DNA from: CAIYRG01 sp963747255
Lineage (GTDB): Bacteria; Pseudomonadota; Alphaproteobacteria; Micropepsales; Micropepsaceae
Assembly (NCBI GenBank): GCA_963747255.1
Contig: CAVVEG010000007.1
Span: forward strand, 1-64,000
DNA: 64,000 nucleotides
Direction: 5' to 3'
The stretch's first letter is position 1, and every line of letters begins with the position of its first letter. Positions 31,756-40,051 of this stretch are shown piece by piece. Below the pieces are notes generated by a model, which saw only the letters and a program-made list of their open reading frames with translations, ran no database searches and was not told the DNA's origin. The position numbers and the translations under genes are program-made.

Positions 31756-33808
31756 GCGCTTACCGCCTCCCGTTCAGGGATATACTCGGGGAGCATCAAA
31801 AACACGGCTGTTCCCTCGCCCGGTTTGCTCCTGACGCCGATATCACCACCGAGGTCATGCATGATCTCGCGGGCCTGATAGGTACCGATTCCAAAACCGG
31901 CTTTCTTTTTGCTCTTCAACGGCCGGAACAGCTCGTCGGCAATGAACTGTTCACTCATGCCTGGCCCTTTGTCCTCAATCGTGAGCGATACCGAGCCGGC
32001 AGTGTTTCCGGTTCGAATCATCACCGGCCGGTTTGGAGGACTGGCTTCCAGCGCATTGCTGACAACATGTTCCAGCACGCCAAGAAACGCGTTCGGATCC
32101 ACGAGTCGAACGAATGCCGGCCCCGTCACGTCTGCCTGGAGATTGAGGCCCAGGCGACGCTTGTCTTCCACAAATGTCGCTGCAAGCTTGCTGATATCGA
32201 CCTTGCCGCCTGTCGCCGATATCGGGGCTGCTGGTGCGCTGCCGGTGAGGCTCGCGAGCAGCGCCTGCAGCTTCTCCACCGAATTCTTCAGCGTCGCCAC
32301 CATGTCCTTGCGAAACTCTTCATCATGGCCGAACTGCTCAGCGTTGCGCGCCAGCAATGCGAGTTGGCCCACCGCGTTCTTGGTATCGTGCAGGATGAAG
32401 GCAAAGCGTTTGTTGAATTGCTCGAGTTGTCTGGCATCGGCCAGCGCCTGCGCGGTTTCCTGCTGCACGACATAGGCGGCAAGCTGCAGGGCGACGAGAG
32501 AAATCAGGCTTCTGTCCTCCCAATGCAACGGCCGTTCTGATCTTGACCGGTTGATCAATGCAAATCCGGCGAGCCGCGAGCGATACCGCAATGGCACAAC
32601 GAGCCAGCCCCCCGGAAATCTTTCGCGCCAGACGGAAGAGGAGGGTTGGCCGGTGAGCGCAGTCAGGTCGAGGAATGAGCAATTCTCGTCAGAAAATGGT
32701 TGCAGGCAGGGATCCCCCGCCGCAATCGGAATCAGCTCCCGATCCATGCACCAATGGGCGACCGGCATAAACCGGTTCCAGCGGTCCCTCCACACCCAGA
32801 GAGCCCCACCCGGGCTGTCAACCAGTTCGGCGAGGGTGCGCAAAGCGCCCAAGCGGTACATTGTCTTCCTGCCACCCGGAGACGGCCTGAATGAATTTCT
32901 GCCATTCAAGGCGATAGTCATATTTGTAGTTGAAGAAATTCTCGTTGATAAAAGAGGTGAGACGCGAGCGTGCGGCACGGGATGCAAGCACAACGAAGAG
33001 CGCGACTATGCTGGCAAAACTGAACAGAATTGCAAGAACCGTCCCGTTATCGCCGCCTCTTGTTCGCAGGTAATAGGACGCGATCGCCGCGCCCTGCAGA
33101 ACCACGCCAATCGCGATCAGCGCCGTCGTCTGGAATACGACTTTGCGCGATGCATGGACCCGGAGTTCAAGATCCGGGATGCGGATTGCTGAAACGATAA
33201 ACAGCGGGATAACGAGGAGATAAACCAGCGGTCGCGCGATGACCATTCCGGCAGGGATCGTGTTCGTCAGAAGGTTGGGTACCAGAATGAGTGCCTCAAA
33301 ACTGAGCATGGCCCCGAGGCCAATGCCAAAATGCTTGGCCGACCAGAACCGGTCCTGGTCCATGTTGCGGACCATGTTCTCGAGCAGCACGAATCCCAGG
33401 CAAAGCTGGATTACTCCGATCGCCCGCGCATCGATTGGCACCCCAAGCACCGGGCCGATATGAAATTCCCCGGCGGCAAAGGCGGCGTTCGCGAGGACAA
33501 CCGCAACCGTTGCGCCGGCGAGAATTCGCCACACAGTCCGGTCCTGCCCGAGAATCCGGAGGATGATCAGTACGATGGCGTACCAGTATCCATCGCGAAG
33601 GGGAGCGAGAATCGCGGGTACCGAGATCAGGGAGCAATCCCGTTTGGGCGAGGACGACTGAACCTGACCACAATGCGGTGAATAGCGCTGCAAGAATAAA
33701 GCTGGCTGTAAGCCAGGACCGCGAGCTGCGCAGGCCAAGCATGACGGCGAACAAGGCGTAGCCCAGGAAACAGGCCAAATACGCATAAAAGGACACAGCG
33801 GAATTCAT
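31752..33808 (-). pseudogene. prsK: PEP-CTERM system sensor histidine kinase PrsK (frameshifted)
   Basis: Membrane histidine kinase paired with PrsR, about 690 residues. The N-terminal third is a multi-pass membrane domain (e.g. 'FYAYLACFLGYALFAVML'). A GAF-like domain follows ('WRDRWNRFMPVAHWCMDREL'), then the kinase core: dimerisation helix with phospho-His in 'FILHDTKNAVGQLALLARN', N-box 'LEHVVSNALEAS', G-boxes 'DKGPGMSEQFI' and 'GFGIGTYQAREIM'. ATG 33808 follows a GGGGCGA ribosome site. The frame changes near 33670 and 32850. A palindrome of the putative PrsR type lies 51 bases upstream of the start. The signal sensed is unknown. Confidence 0.9.
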
Positions 33809-33858
33809 TCGCCCCAACCACCCCACAGCCTTAATGAGAATTACTAGAACAAATCGAG

Positions 33859-33876
33859 TGTAAACGGAAATTACAA
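33859..33876. promoter_or_regulatory. Putative PrsR-type palindrome upstream of prsK (TGTAA-N7-TTACA)
   Basis: TGTAAACGGAAATTACAA contains perfect TGTAA/TTACA half-sites with a 7-base spacer, the same form as the four sites in front of the PEP-CTERM genes. It lies in the 113-base gap between the glycosyltransferase stop and prsK. No good -24/-12 element is visible here, so it could act as an autoregulatory site on a different promoter class. Confidence 0.5.
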
Positions 33877-33921
33877 TCGGAAATTTACCTTATTTTTCAT
33901 AGATCTTGCCGCTGCAGAGGC

Positions 33922-35067
33922 TCAGCTCGCAAGCTTTTGCGGGTCGGATGCGGTCGTGCTTTCCCGGAGGTCGAAAAGGTCCCGATACGCCGCGAACATT
34001 CGCGATTGGTCGAACGCTTCGCGGGCACGTCGCGCATTGGCAGCGCCAATCGCTTCGCGCCGTCTCTCATCCTCAAGCAGGTGCAAAATGGCATCGGCAA
34101 GCTTTATTGGGCTCTTTTCAACCACGAATGGGTGGTTTTCTGGTGCCACCATCTGTCGGACGTCTCCGACATCAGTCGCCGCAATCGGCCTTCCCGCCGC
34201 CATCGCCTCCAGAACCGACAGTGGCATTTGTTCGGTATCTGACGAAATCACCGCAACCGAAAACGCCGGCAGCAGTTTTTCCGGGGTGGAGCAGAAGCCG
34301 GTGAACACGACATCATTTGATATCCCGAGCTCGACCGCCCGCGCCTCGAGTTCGGCCTGTTGCGGTCCATCGCCCACCAGTACCAGTTGTGTAACGCGGG
34401 TCCGTCGAACAATCGCGAAGGCTTCGACCAGCCGGCCCAGATTTTTTTCCGGACGCAACGGCGAAACCGCCCCGATCACCGGCTTGTCGCGTGTGATCCC
34501 AAATTTGGCCAACAGCTCCGGATCGGCAGGTATGCAAAACCGCGCACAATCGACTCCGTTTGGAATGTGGAGAATTTTTTTTTCGGGCAGGCGCCAGACA
34601 TCGCGCGCAATCGCAAACAGAGTGAGCGACGGCACAACAGTCATCGCGCGCCGGAGCAACAATCGCCGGGCCATGATCCGCCGGGTCAACTGGCGCGCTG
34701 CTTCATCGGGGCCAAAGCCATCTTCCATATGGATATGACGTGGAATCCTGGCAAAACGGTTTGCTGCCGCCCATTCAATTGTTCCCCAGTTCGAGGTCAC
34801 GAGGACGTCAGGCCGCAGTTCGTTCAGTACACGTATGAACCGACGGACATTATGCATTCCCTGCCCGCGGCGGTTTTCGATTTCGATCAGAGTGGCATCG
34901 AGCCCGGGCACCAGCCGCTCAAATGCGCTCGTCTTTCCGTCCATCGCCACAACAAGATGGCGGTAAATCGGTCCAAAATGATTGGCGATCTGGACGAAAC
35001 GCATTTGTGGTCCGCCCACTGCGAAGGTGGAGAACACATGCAGCAGGGTTGGGACGCTATGCTTCAC
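33922..35067 (-). CDS. GT4-family glycosyltransferase
   Basis: Intact glycosyltransferase of 381 residues, GT-B fold, probably acting at the cytoplasmic face of the inner membrane in exopolysaccharide assembly. The N-terminal donor/acceptor region starts 'LLHVFSTFAVGGPQMRF'. The C-terminal half has 'GAVSPLRPEKNLGRLVEAFA', 'VLVGDGPQQAELEARA' and 'SVLEAMAAGRPIAATDVGD', the nucleotide-sugar binding loop of family 4. The GTG start overlaps the stop of the preceding oxidoreductase/epimerase gene as GTGA. It is the last gene of the 39127-33922 operon. Sugar specificity cannot be read from the sequence. Confidence 0.92.
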   Translation of the reverse strand: MKHSVPTLLHVFSTFAVGGPQMRFVQIANHFGPIYRHLVVAMDGKTSAFERLVPGLDATLIEIENRRGQGMHNVRRFIRVLNELRPDVLVTSNWGTIEWAAANRFARIPRHIHMEDGFGPDEAARQLTRRIMARRLLLRRAMTVVPSLTLFAIARDVWRLPEKKILHIPNGVDCARFCIPADPELLAKFGITRDKPVIGAVSPLRPEKNLGRLVEAFAIVRRTRVTQLVLVGDGPQQAELEARAVELGISNDVVFTGFCSTPEKLLPAFSVAVISSDTEQMPLSVLEAMAAGRPIAATDVGDVRQMVAPENHPFVVEKSPIKLADAILHLLEDERRREAIGAANARRAREAFDQSRMFAAYRDLFDLRESTTASDPQKLAS

Positions 35068-37181
35068 GCGCTGCCAAAAACGTCGATTGCGCGCTCAACA
35101 AACCGCTGACGATCGGAAACCGGCTGCCATCCAAGCTCGCGTTTCGCGTCCTCACAATCGAACTGCGCCAACAATCCACGCGACAGCAGGTCACGGTAGG
35201 AAGGTCGTTGCACATTGCGCCCGGTCACCCGCTTCACACCCCACTTGCCCAATTCCTCGAACCACAACAGAAGGGGCCGCTGGGGATGAAACCGGAGCGG
35301 CCGCGACGTGGCGCGCGCCAATTCCGCAATATACTCCCGCGCGCTCAGGCGGACATCGCCAACAATATTGTAGGCGCGCCCGACCACATTGGGCGCGTGA
35401 CACGCCAGCCAAATTGACTGCGCCACATCTTCCACCAATACGAAGGGCAAGGGATTTCCGCCTGCATTCCAGCCGATGCAGTGTTGATCATTATTGAAAA
35501 ACCCAAGTCCCCCATGGAATGGAAGGCCGCCTTCACCAACAACCAGGCCTGGGCGCAAAATGCATATCGGCAGCCCTTCCGCCTGATGCATGCCGAGCAG
35601 CAAGCGATCGCATTCGGCCTTTGCCCGCGCATAATCGGAGCGGACATCCGACTTTGGATCCGGCAAAGTGGCTCCCGTGATCTGCGCCCCCCGGTCGCCG
35701 AGATAAAGGCTTGCAATCGAGCCGATATGGATGAGGCGGCGGACTCCGAGTTTGAGGCAGGCATGCGCGACCACTTCCGCGCTGCCAACCATTGCTGTTT
35801 TGATCTCCTGGTATGTTCTGCCTCCTCCGCCGTGTGCCAGGTTGATCACGATCGAGGCATGGCCGATCGCTCGCTCGACATCGGCCGGCGACCGCACGTC
35901 GCCCGCGATCGCTACAACGTTGTCGTGAAAGAATTCGGGCGGAAGGTTGATGGTGTTGCGCGCCATGACCCCGACGCGTTGGCCTTCCGAAACAAGCCGG
36001 CGCAGAACATGCGTGCCGATGAACCCGGTACCGCCGAGAACAACAATGTCGTAATCGCCGGATGTTTTCGGCCGGCGCGGTGAAACCGGAGCCGTAAACG
36101 CGGCGTGCGCCACGTCTTCGCAAACGGAGACGAGGTGCGCACCAAACTCCCCATCGAGTTCCGGTGAGCGCCCCTCATCGATGGCCCGGTGGAAATCGGC
36201 AATTGCATCCCGCATGCTCGAGGCAAACCCATCACCTGATCGTTTCAGATGAAGTGTCGACAGTGTGAAATCGGCCGCATTCCCCAGGCTCTCCCGAAGA
36301 ATGGCGGATGCGGTCCGGGTGCCCGAGAGCAGTTGGTCAAAGGACGGCAACCAGCGCCCGCGATCGTAACCGAAGAACCGGTTGTTCAGGATATCGGCAA
36401 CCAGAACCCCGTCATCACACACGACCGAAAGCTGCCAGCACGGAAAATTCTCGCCGACCGCAAATCGCAGGATTCCCGGAAGCCTTTCTCCTTTCAGCGC
36501 GAGACTGACCGCGGGATAGAATGGCACGCCGGGTGAGATTTCCCTCGGCATCGGGGCCGACGGCTCAACGCTTTCGATGTGACCAATGATTTTGACCAGC
36601 TGGGACAGCGGATGAACGGCCTGTTCAAGCAAAATGTTCTTCGGTTCACGGAACATCCAGTGACCAAACTGGCGTGCGGTGATTTGACGTAATGGTACAT
36701 TGTAGATGGTTTCAGCAAATCGCGGCCTCCCCAGTCGATGGGTCGCAACAGCCCGTAACAATTTGCGAAATGCAGGATGAAACACGAAATTCTGATTGAC
36801 GCCAACCGGAGCGCCGTTGAGCCGGCTTTCCGCCATCAGTGCACGGCATTCAGTGCTGCTGACCGCAATCGGCTTTTCGATCAAAGCCGGTATGCCGGCC
36901 CGAAGAAATGGCAGTGCGGTTTCGGCATGGACATTGGGAGGCGTCAGTACGTGTACGGAATCAACCTCGCCAGTCGCGAGAGCCTCGTTAGCGGATGCGG
37001 CGATATGCTTTACGTCATAGCGAGCGGCAAATGCCCGAGCCTGGTCGCGATTTGAATCGACTATGCCGTGGAGCCGCACATTTGACAGTGTACGGAGTGC
37101 GTCCGCATGAGCCTGTGAAATATACCCGACACCAACCAGCCAAACTCGCCGCATGATCCGCTGCTCAACCTCTTTATCCAT
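35064..37181 (-). CDS. Gfo/Idh/MocA oxidoreductase fused to an NAD-dependent sugar epimerase/dehydratase
   Basis: Intact bifunctional protein of about 705 residues. The N-terminal ~370 residues form an MviM-type NAD(P) oxidoreductase ('VWLVGVGYISQAHADAL', then 'LIEKPIA' with the conserved Lys of EKP). The C-terminal ~310 residues form an extended short-chain dehydrogenase ('VVLGGTGFIGTHVLRRL', 'HIGSIASLYLG', 'SDYARAKAECD' with the YxxxK pair). Both halves use nicotinamide cofactors and act on nucleotide sugars. ATG 37181 is 5 bases after the upstream stop; ATG 37154 ('MRRVWLVG') is equally possible. The fusion may channel an oxidised sugar intermediate for the glycosyltransferases on both sides. 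Confidence 0.9.
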   Translation of the reverse strand: MDKEVEQRIMRRVWLVGVGYISQAHADALRTLSNVRLHGIVDSNRDQARAFAARYDVKHIAASANEALATGEVDSVHVLTPPNVHAETALPFLRAGIPALIEKPIAVSSTECRALMAESRLNGAPVGVNQNFVFHPAFRKLLRAVATHRLGRPRFAETIYNVPLRQITARQFGHWMFREPKNILLEQAVHPLSQLVKIIGHIESVEPSAPMPREISPGVPFYPAVSLALKGERLPGILRFAVGENFPCWQLSVVCDDGVLVADILNNRFFGYDRGRWLPSFDQLLSGTRTASAILRESLGNAADFTLSTLHLKRSGDGFASSMRDAIADFHRAIDEGRSPELDGEFGAHLVSVCEDVAHAAFTAPVSPRRPKTSGDYDIVVLGGTGFIGTHVLRRLVSEGQRVGVMARNTINLPPEFFHDNVVAIAGDVRSPADVERAIGHASIVINLAHGGGGRTYQEIKTAMVGSAEVVAHACLKLGVRRLIHIGSIASLYLGDRGAQITGATLPDPKSDVRSDYARAKAECDRLLLGMHQAEGLPICILRPGLVVGEGGLPFHGGLGFFNNDQHCIGWNAGGNPLPFVLVEDVAQSIWLACHAPNVVGRAYNIVGDVRLSAREYIAELARATSRPLRFHPQRPLLLWFEELGKWGVKRVTGRNVQRPSYRDLLSRGLLAQFDCEDAKRELGWQPVSDRQRFVERAIDVFGSA

Positions 37182-37185
37182 GGCC

Positions 37186-38406
37186 TTAACGGGCGGTCTT
37201 TCGCCGCGCCAGGATTTCGCGGAAGAGGCGAAGCTGGCCGTTGGTGGTGGCCTCCCAGCCAAAGCCCTCGGCGTAACGGCGCGTGGCCTCGCGGGAAGGG
37301 AGCGCCCCGAACAGTTGCGACACGCCAGCCACAACTCCCTCGGCATCGAGGAAAGGCATCAGGACTCCGGCCTCAGGAGAAGCTACAATCTCGGGCGTCC
37401 CCCAGACCGGTGATGCCACAACCGGTGTGCCGCAGGCCATGGCCTCAAGCAGCACATTGGCCCACCCCTCGCGACTGGAGGCAAGAACCAGCGCATCGAT
37501 GGCATTATAGATCGCCGGCAACTGCCGTTGCTCGACTCCGCCGAGGAAACGGACCCGCTCGCTCACACCGAGTTCTGCCGCCAATCTCTCGAGTGCACGC
37601 CTTTCCGGCCCGGAGCCCACAACGATGAGGTCGGTTTCGGGTAAACTGGCCAGAGCCCGGATGACATGGTGATGGCCTTTGCGCTCCACCAGATGTCCCA
37701 CCGAACCCAATGTGCGGCGGGTAATCCCGAATTCGCCGCGAAGGTGCGATCGGTCCAAGGGGCGGAACAGCACGAGATCAACACCGTTGCGGAGAACGGT
37801 TACCCGTTCCGCCGGTACGCCCAGCTCAACCAGCCTGGTTTTTAGCGCCGCACATACAGTGATCAGGCCATCGGCTTTCCTGGCTGCGTGCTGGATCAGT
37901 TTGCGGGGGATCGAATATTCCGGGATCAGGTTGAGGTCCGTACCCCGTGCCGTGACGGTGACCGGAAGACCAAATTCCCGCGCGAGCCAGACCGCCGCCA
38001 CGCCATCCGGGTAGAAATAATGGGCATCAATCAGGTCCAAGCGCTCCCCCGAATTCAAGATCCGCTTCAGAGACTTCCGCATTGATAAATATAAGGTATA
38101 CGGGGTGACATTCATGCCGAGTTTGGGCACGACGACATAGCGGGGATGCTCAACGGCAAGCCCATTTTGCAAGTCCTGCCGCGGCACCTGATGCAGTGGC
38201 CCGACAGACGGATAATCGACGAACGACGGGAGCCACGGCACCGGCGCCAGTACGCGGGCAACCGCTTCGCCGGTTGCCACCAGTTTTTGCAATCTGGTTT
38301 CGACAAAAATTCCATGTACGGTCTGAACCGGGTTTGGAAACAGCGTGGTGACTGTCAGAATCGACAGTTGGCCTTCGCCATTCAGGCGCGGCGAATCAAT
38401 AGCCAT
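37186..38406 (-). CDS. GT4-family glycosyltransferase (exopolysaccharide)
   Basis: Intact, about 406 residues. GT-B fold: N-terminal 'LTVTTLFPNPVQTVHGIFVE', middle 'IDAHYFYPDGVAAVWLA', C-terminal 'SVGHLVERKGHHHVIRALA', 'VVGSGPERRALERLA' and 'REGWANVLLEAMACGTPVVA' with the EX7E-type acidic pair. It resembles family-4 transferases found in XrtA/exosortase EPS clusters. ATG 38406 lies inside the end of the upstream DUF218 gene (11-base overlap), and the next gene begins 4 bases after its stop, so it is mid-operon. The sugar transferred is unknown. Confidence 0.92.
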   Translation of the reverse strand: MAIDSPRLNGEGQLSILTVTTLFPNPVQTVHGIFVETRLQKLVATGEAVARVLAPVPWLPSFVDYPSVGPLHQVPRQDLQNGLAVEHPRYVVVPKLGMNVTPYTLYLSMRKSLKRILNSGERLDLIDAHYFYPDGVAAVWLAREFGLPVTVTARGTDLNLIPEYSIPRKLIQHAARKADGLITVCAALKTRLVELGVPAERVTVLRNGVDLVLFRPLDRSHLRGEFGITRRTLGSVGHLVERKGHHHVIRALASLPETDLIVVGSGPERRALERLAAELGVSERVRFLGGVEQRQLPAIYNAIDALVLASSREGWANVLLEAMACGTPVVASPVWGTPEIVASPEAGVLMPFLDAEGVVAGVSQLFGALPSREATRRYAEGFGWEATTNGQLRLFREILARRKTAR

Positions 38407-39127
38407 AGCGGAGTTGGTACCAGATGCCGCCGATGAGTTCGTGCATGCCATAGCCCGACATGCGGAATGTCGCGAGACTGGGGGTGATGGTGGACAAGAG
38501 GTCCTCAGGCATGGGCGAATAGAAGGCGGTTGGGGCGGGAATCACGGTCATCCCGTTGGCCTGGAAAGCCGCCACAGCCCGTTTCATGTGCCAGGCGTGG
38601 GTGACGAGGATCACCCGGCGCACGCCATCGGCCTTCAACATGGCGGAAGAGAACATGGCATTTTGCGCGGTATTGATCGATTTACCCTCGATCCAGCGTG
38701 GGCTTATCCCGTAATCCTCGGACATGGCTTCGGCCATCAGCGTGCCTAACGGCACGGGATCCAGTCCGCCGCTGACCAGAACCGGGAGCTGGGTTCGCCG
38801 CGCAAGATAAGCCCCATAGCGAAGCCGCTCGAGGCTTAGGCCATCGAGCGTTCCCTTGTCGCCGGTTTGGAATTCCGGGGCATATGTTCGTCTGCCTGCG
38901 GACAGAATGACGATGGCCGCAGGTGAACCGGAAGCAAGCTGCGATAACCGCGGTGGCGCAAGAGCAGGATAAATCTGCAGATAGCCGAACAGTGCTCCGG
39001 CGCCGGCAGGCGTGCTGAGCCCAAAAACAACGCAGGCGGCGCAAATCACCAAACCCGCAATGGCGTTGCGCGCGGAAACAAATCGCCGCGTTCTCTTGCG
39101 GGGGCGGTTTACCGGAACAGCAATCAT
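38396..39127 (-). CDS. YdcF/ElyC-like DUF218 membrane protein
   Basis: Intact, about 243 residues. An N-terminal membrane helix ('AIAGLVICAACVVFGLST') anchors a DUF218 domain: 'AIVILSAGRRTYAPEF', 'LSLERLRYGAYLARRTQLPV', 'LVSGGLDP', 'STNTAQNA'-like 'INTAQNAMFSSAML' and 'ILVTHAWHMKRAVAAFQ'. Relatives (SanA, ElyC, YdcF) act in envelope polysaccharide or peptidoglycan precursor metabolism, reaction unclear. ATG 39127 is chosen because it directly precedes the basic-then-hydrophobic anchor. It heads the four-gene operon running to 33922. Confidence 0.88.
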   Translation of the reverse strand: MIAVPVNRPRKRTRRFVSARNAIAGLVICAACVVFGLSTPAGAGALFGYLQIYPALAPPRLSQLASGSPAAIVILSAGRRTYAPEFQTGDKGTLDGLSLERLRYGAYLARRTQLPVLVSGGLDPVPLGTLMAEAMSEDYGISPRWIEGKSINTAQNAMFSSAMLKADGVRRVILVTHAWHMKRAVAAFQANGMTVIPAPTAFYSPMPEDLLSTITPSLATFRMSGYGMHELIGGIWYQLRYGY

Positions 39128-39229
39128 TGAATAAATCCGGACATGGGTGAGCGTGTCATTACCCGATAACCGCACATTAACCACAGCCAATGATGCGGCC
39201 GAGTTATTAATTTGCTGTCAACCATCTGT

Positions 39230-39545
39230 CCCGGACGAAGAAGGTTCGGGCATCCTCCCATTAGACTTATCGAACACCGGGATGTAGGGCCCGATGCCGC
39301 GTTCATGAACCAGCCAGCCGAGCAATGGCACCGCCGAAGGCCGCATCGTTGAGAACGGCAAGATACTCATCGACGGCGCGGCTAGACCTTGCGATCCATC
39401 GATACCCTGCTGCCGGTTCACATCGGCCCGGATCAGGCTCGCCGCAAAGCCCTCACCGCCCACCACCCCTTCGGCCATGCAGCGCCTTACGACGGTCTCG
39501 AAGACTTGGCGAAACAGATCGCCTTCGCGGAAGCGGCCGTGACTC
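39230..39545 (-). pseudogene. IS1182-family transposase remnant
   Basis: Two conserved blocks of an IS1182 transposase joined by an internal deletion: 'LFRQVFETVVRRCMAEGVV' with 'ADVNRQQGIDGSQGL', then 'LGWLVHERGIGPYIPVFDKS'. In complete relatives about 100 residues separate these blocks. Only about 100 codons remain, so it cannot be active. It marks a rearrangement point between the polysaccharide operon and the TPR-sulfotransferase. Confidence 0.7.
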
Positions 39546-40051
39546 CGTGATGGCCCTCGCGATTCGCATTATGTCGAGCAAAACCGATAACTGCGCGGTG
39601 GACGGGGAGCAAACGTTGCGCCGCAAGCGGCATCGAATGAAATCGAGAAAGCGCTTGGGATTAATCAATTGACGATTGTGAAATCGCAGAAACTCACACA
39701 GAAACAAATCACACAAGGTCTCGCCAAATCACTTCGGGATCGCTTTGCTAAATGATCCTTCGTTGTTCTTGTTCCGGAACGCCCAATGGGCGAAACACGG
39801 CGGCTTAATCATGTCACTTCGCGTTAGCGGTGCGCTTCAGCCGAACCTCCGCCTCAGCGGGTCGCCGGAGCGCTCCGTTAGCACAACCAGCTTGGCGCAT
39901 CTGCGTCTGCCGACGTTGACGGCGGCCGAGTTCTGCAAGCAATGCTCTGCACCCATCCCGTTTCAACCTGCTCGCCGCGATGAGGCATGCGCACCTCCAC
40001 GCCGAGGGCTTGTAAGGGTTGGTTAAACTCGCTGCCCAAGGCCGTTTGAAT
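39546..40051. other. Stretch without recognisable gene after the IS1182 remnant
   Basis: About 500 bases with only short ORFs of no recognisable similarity. Some of it may be IS debris. I see no repeat pair or terminator. Confidence 0.45.
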
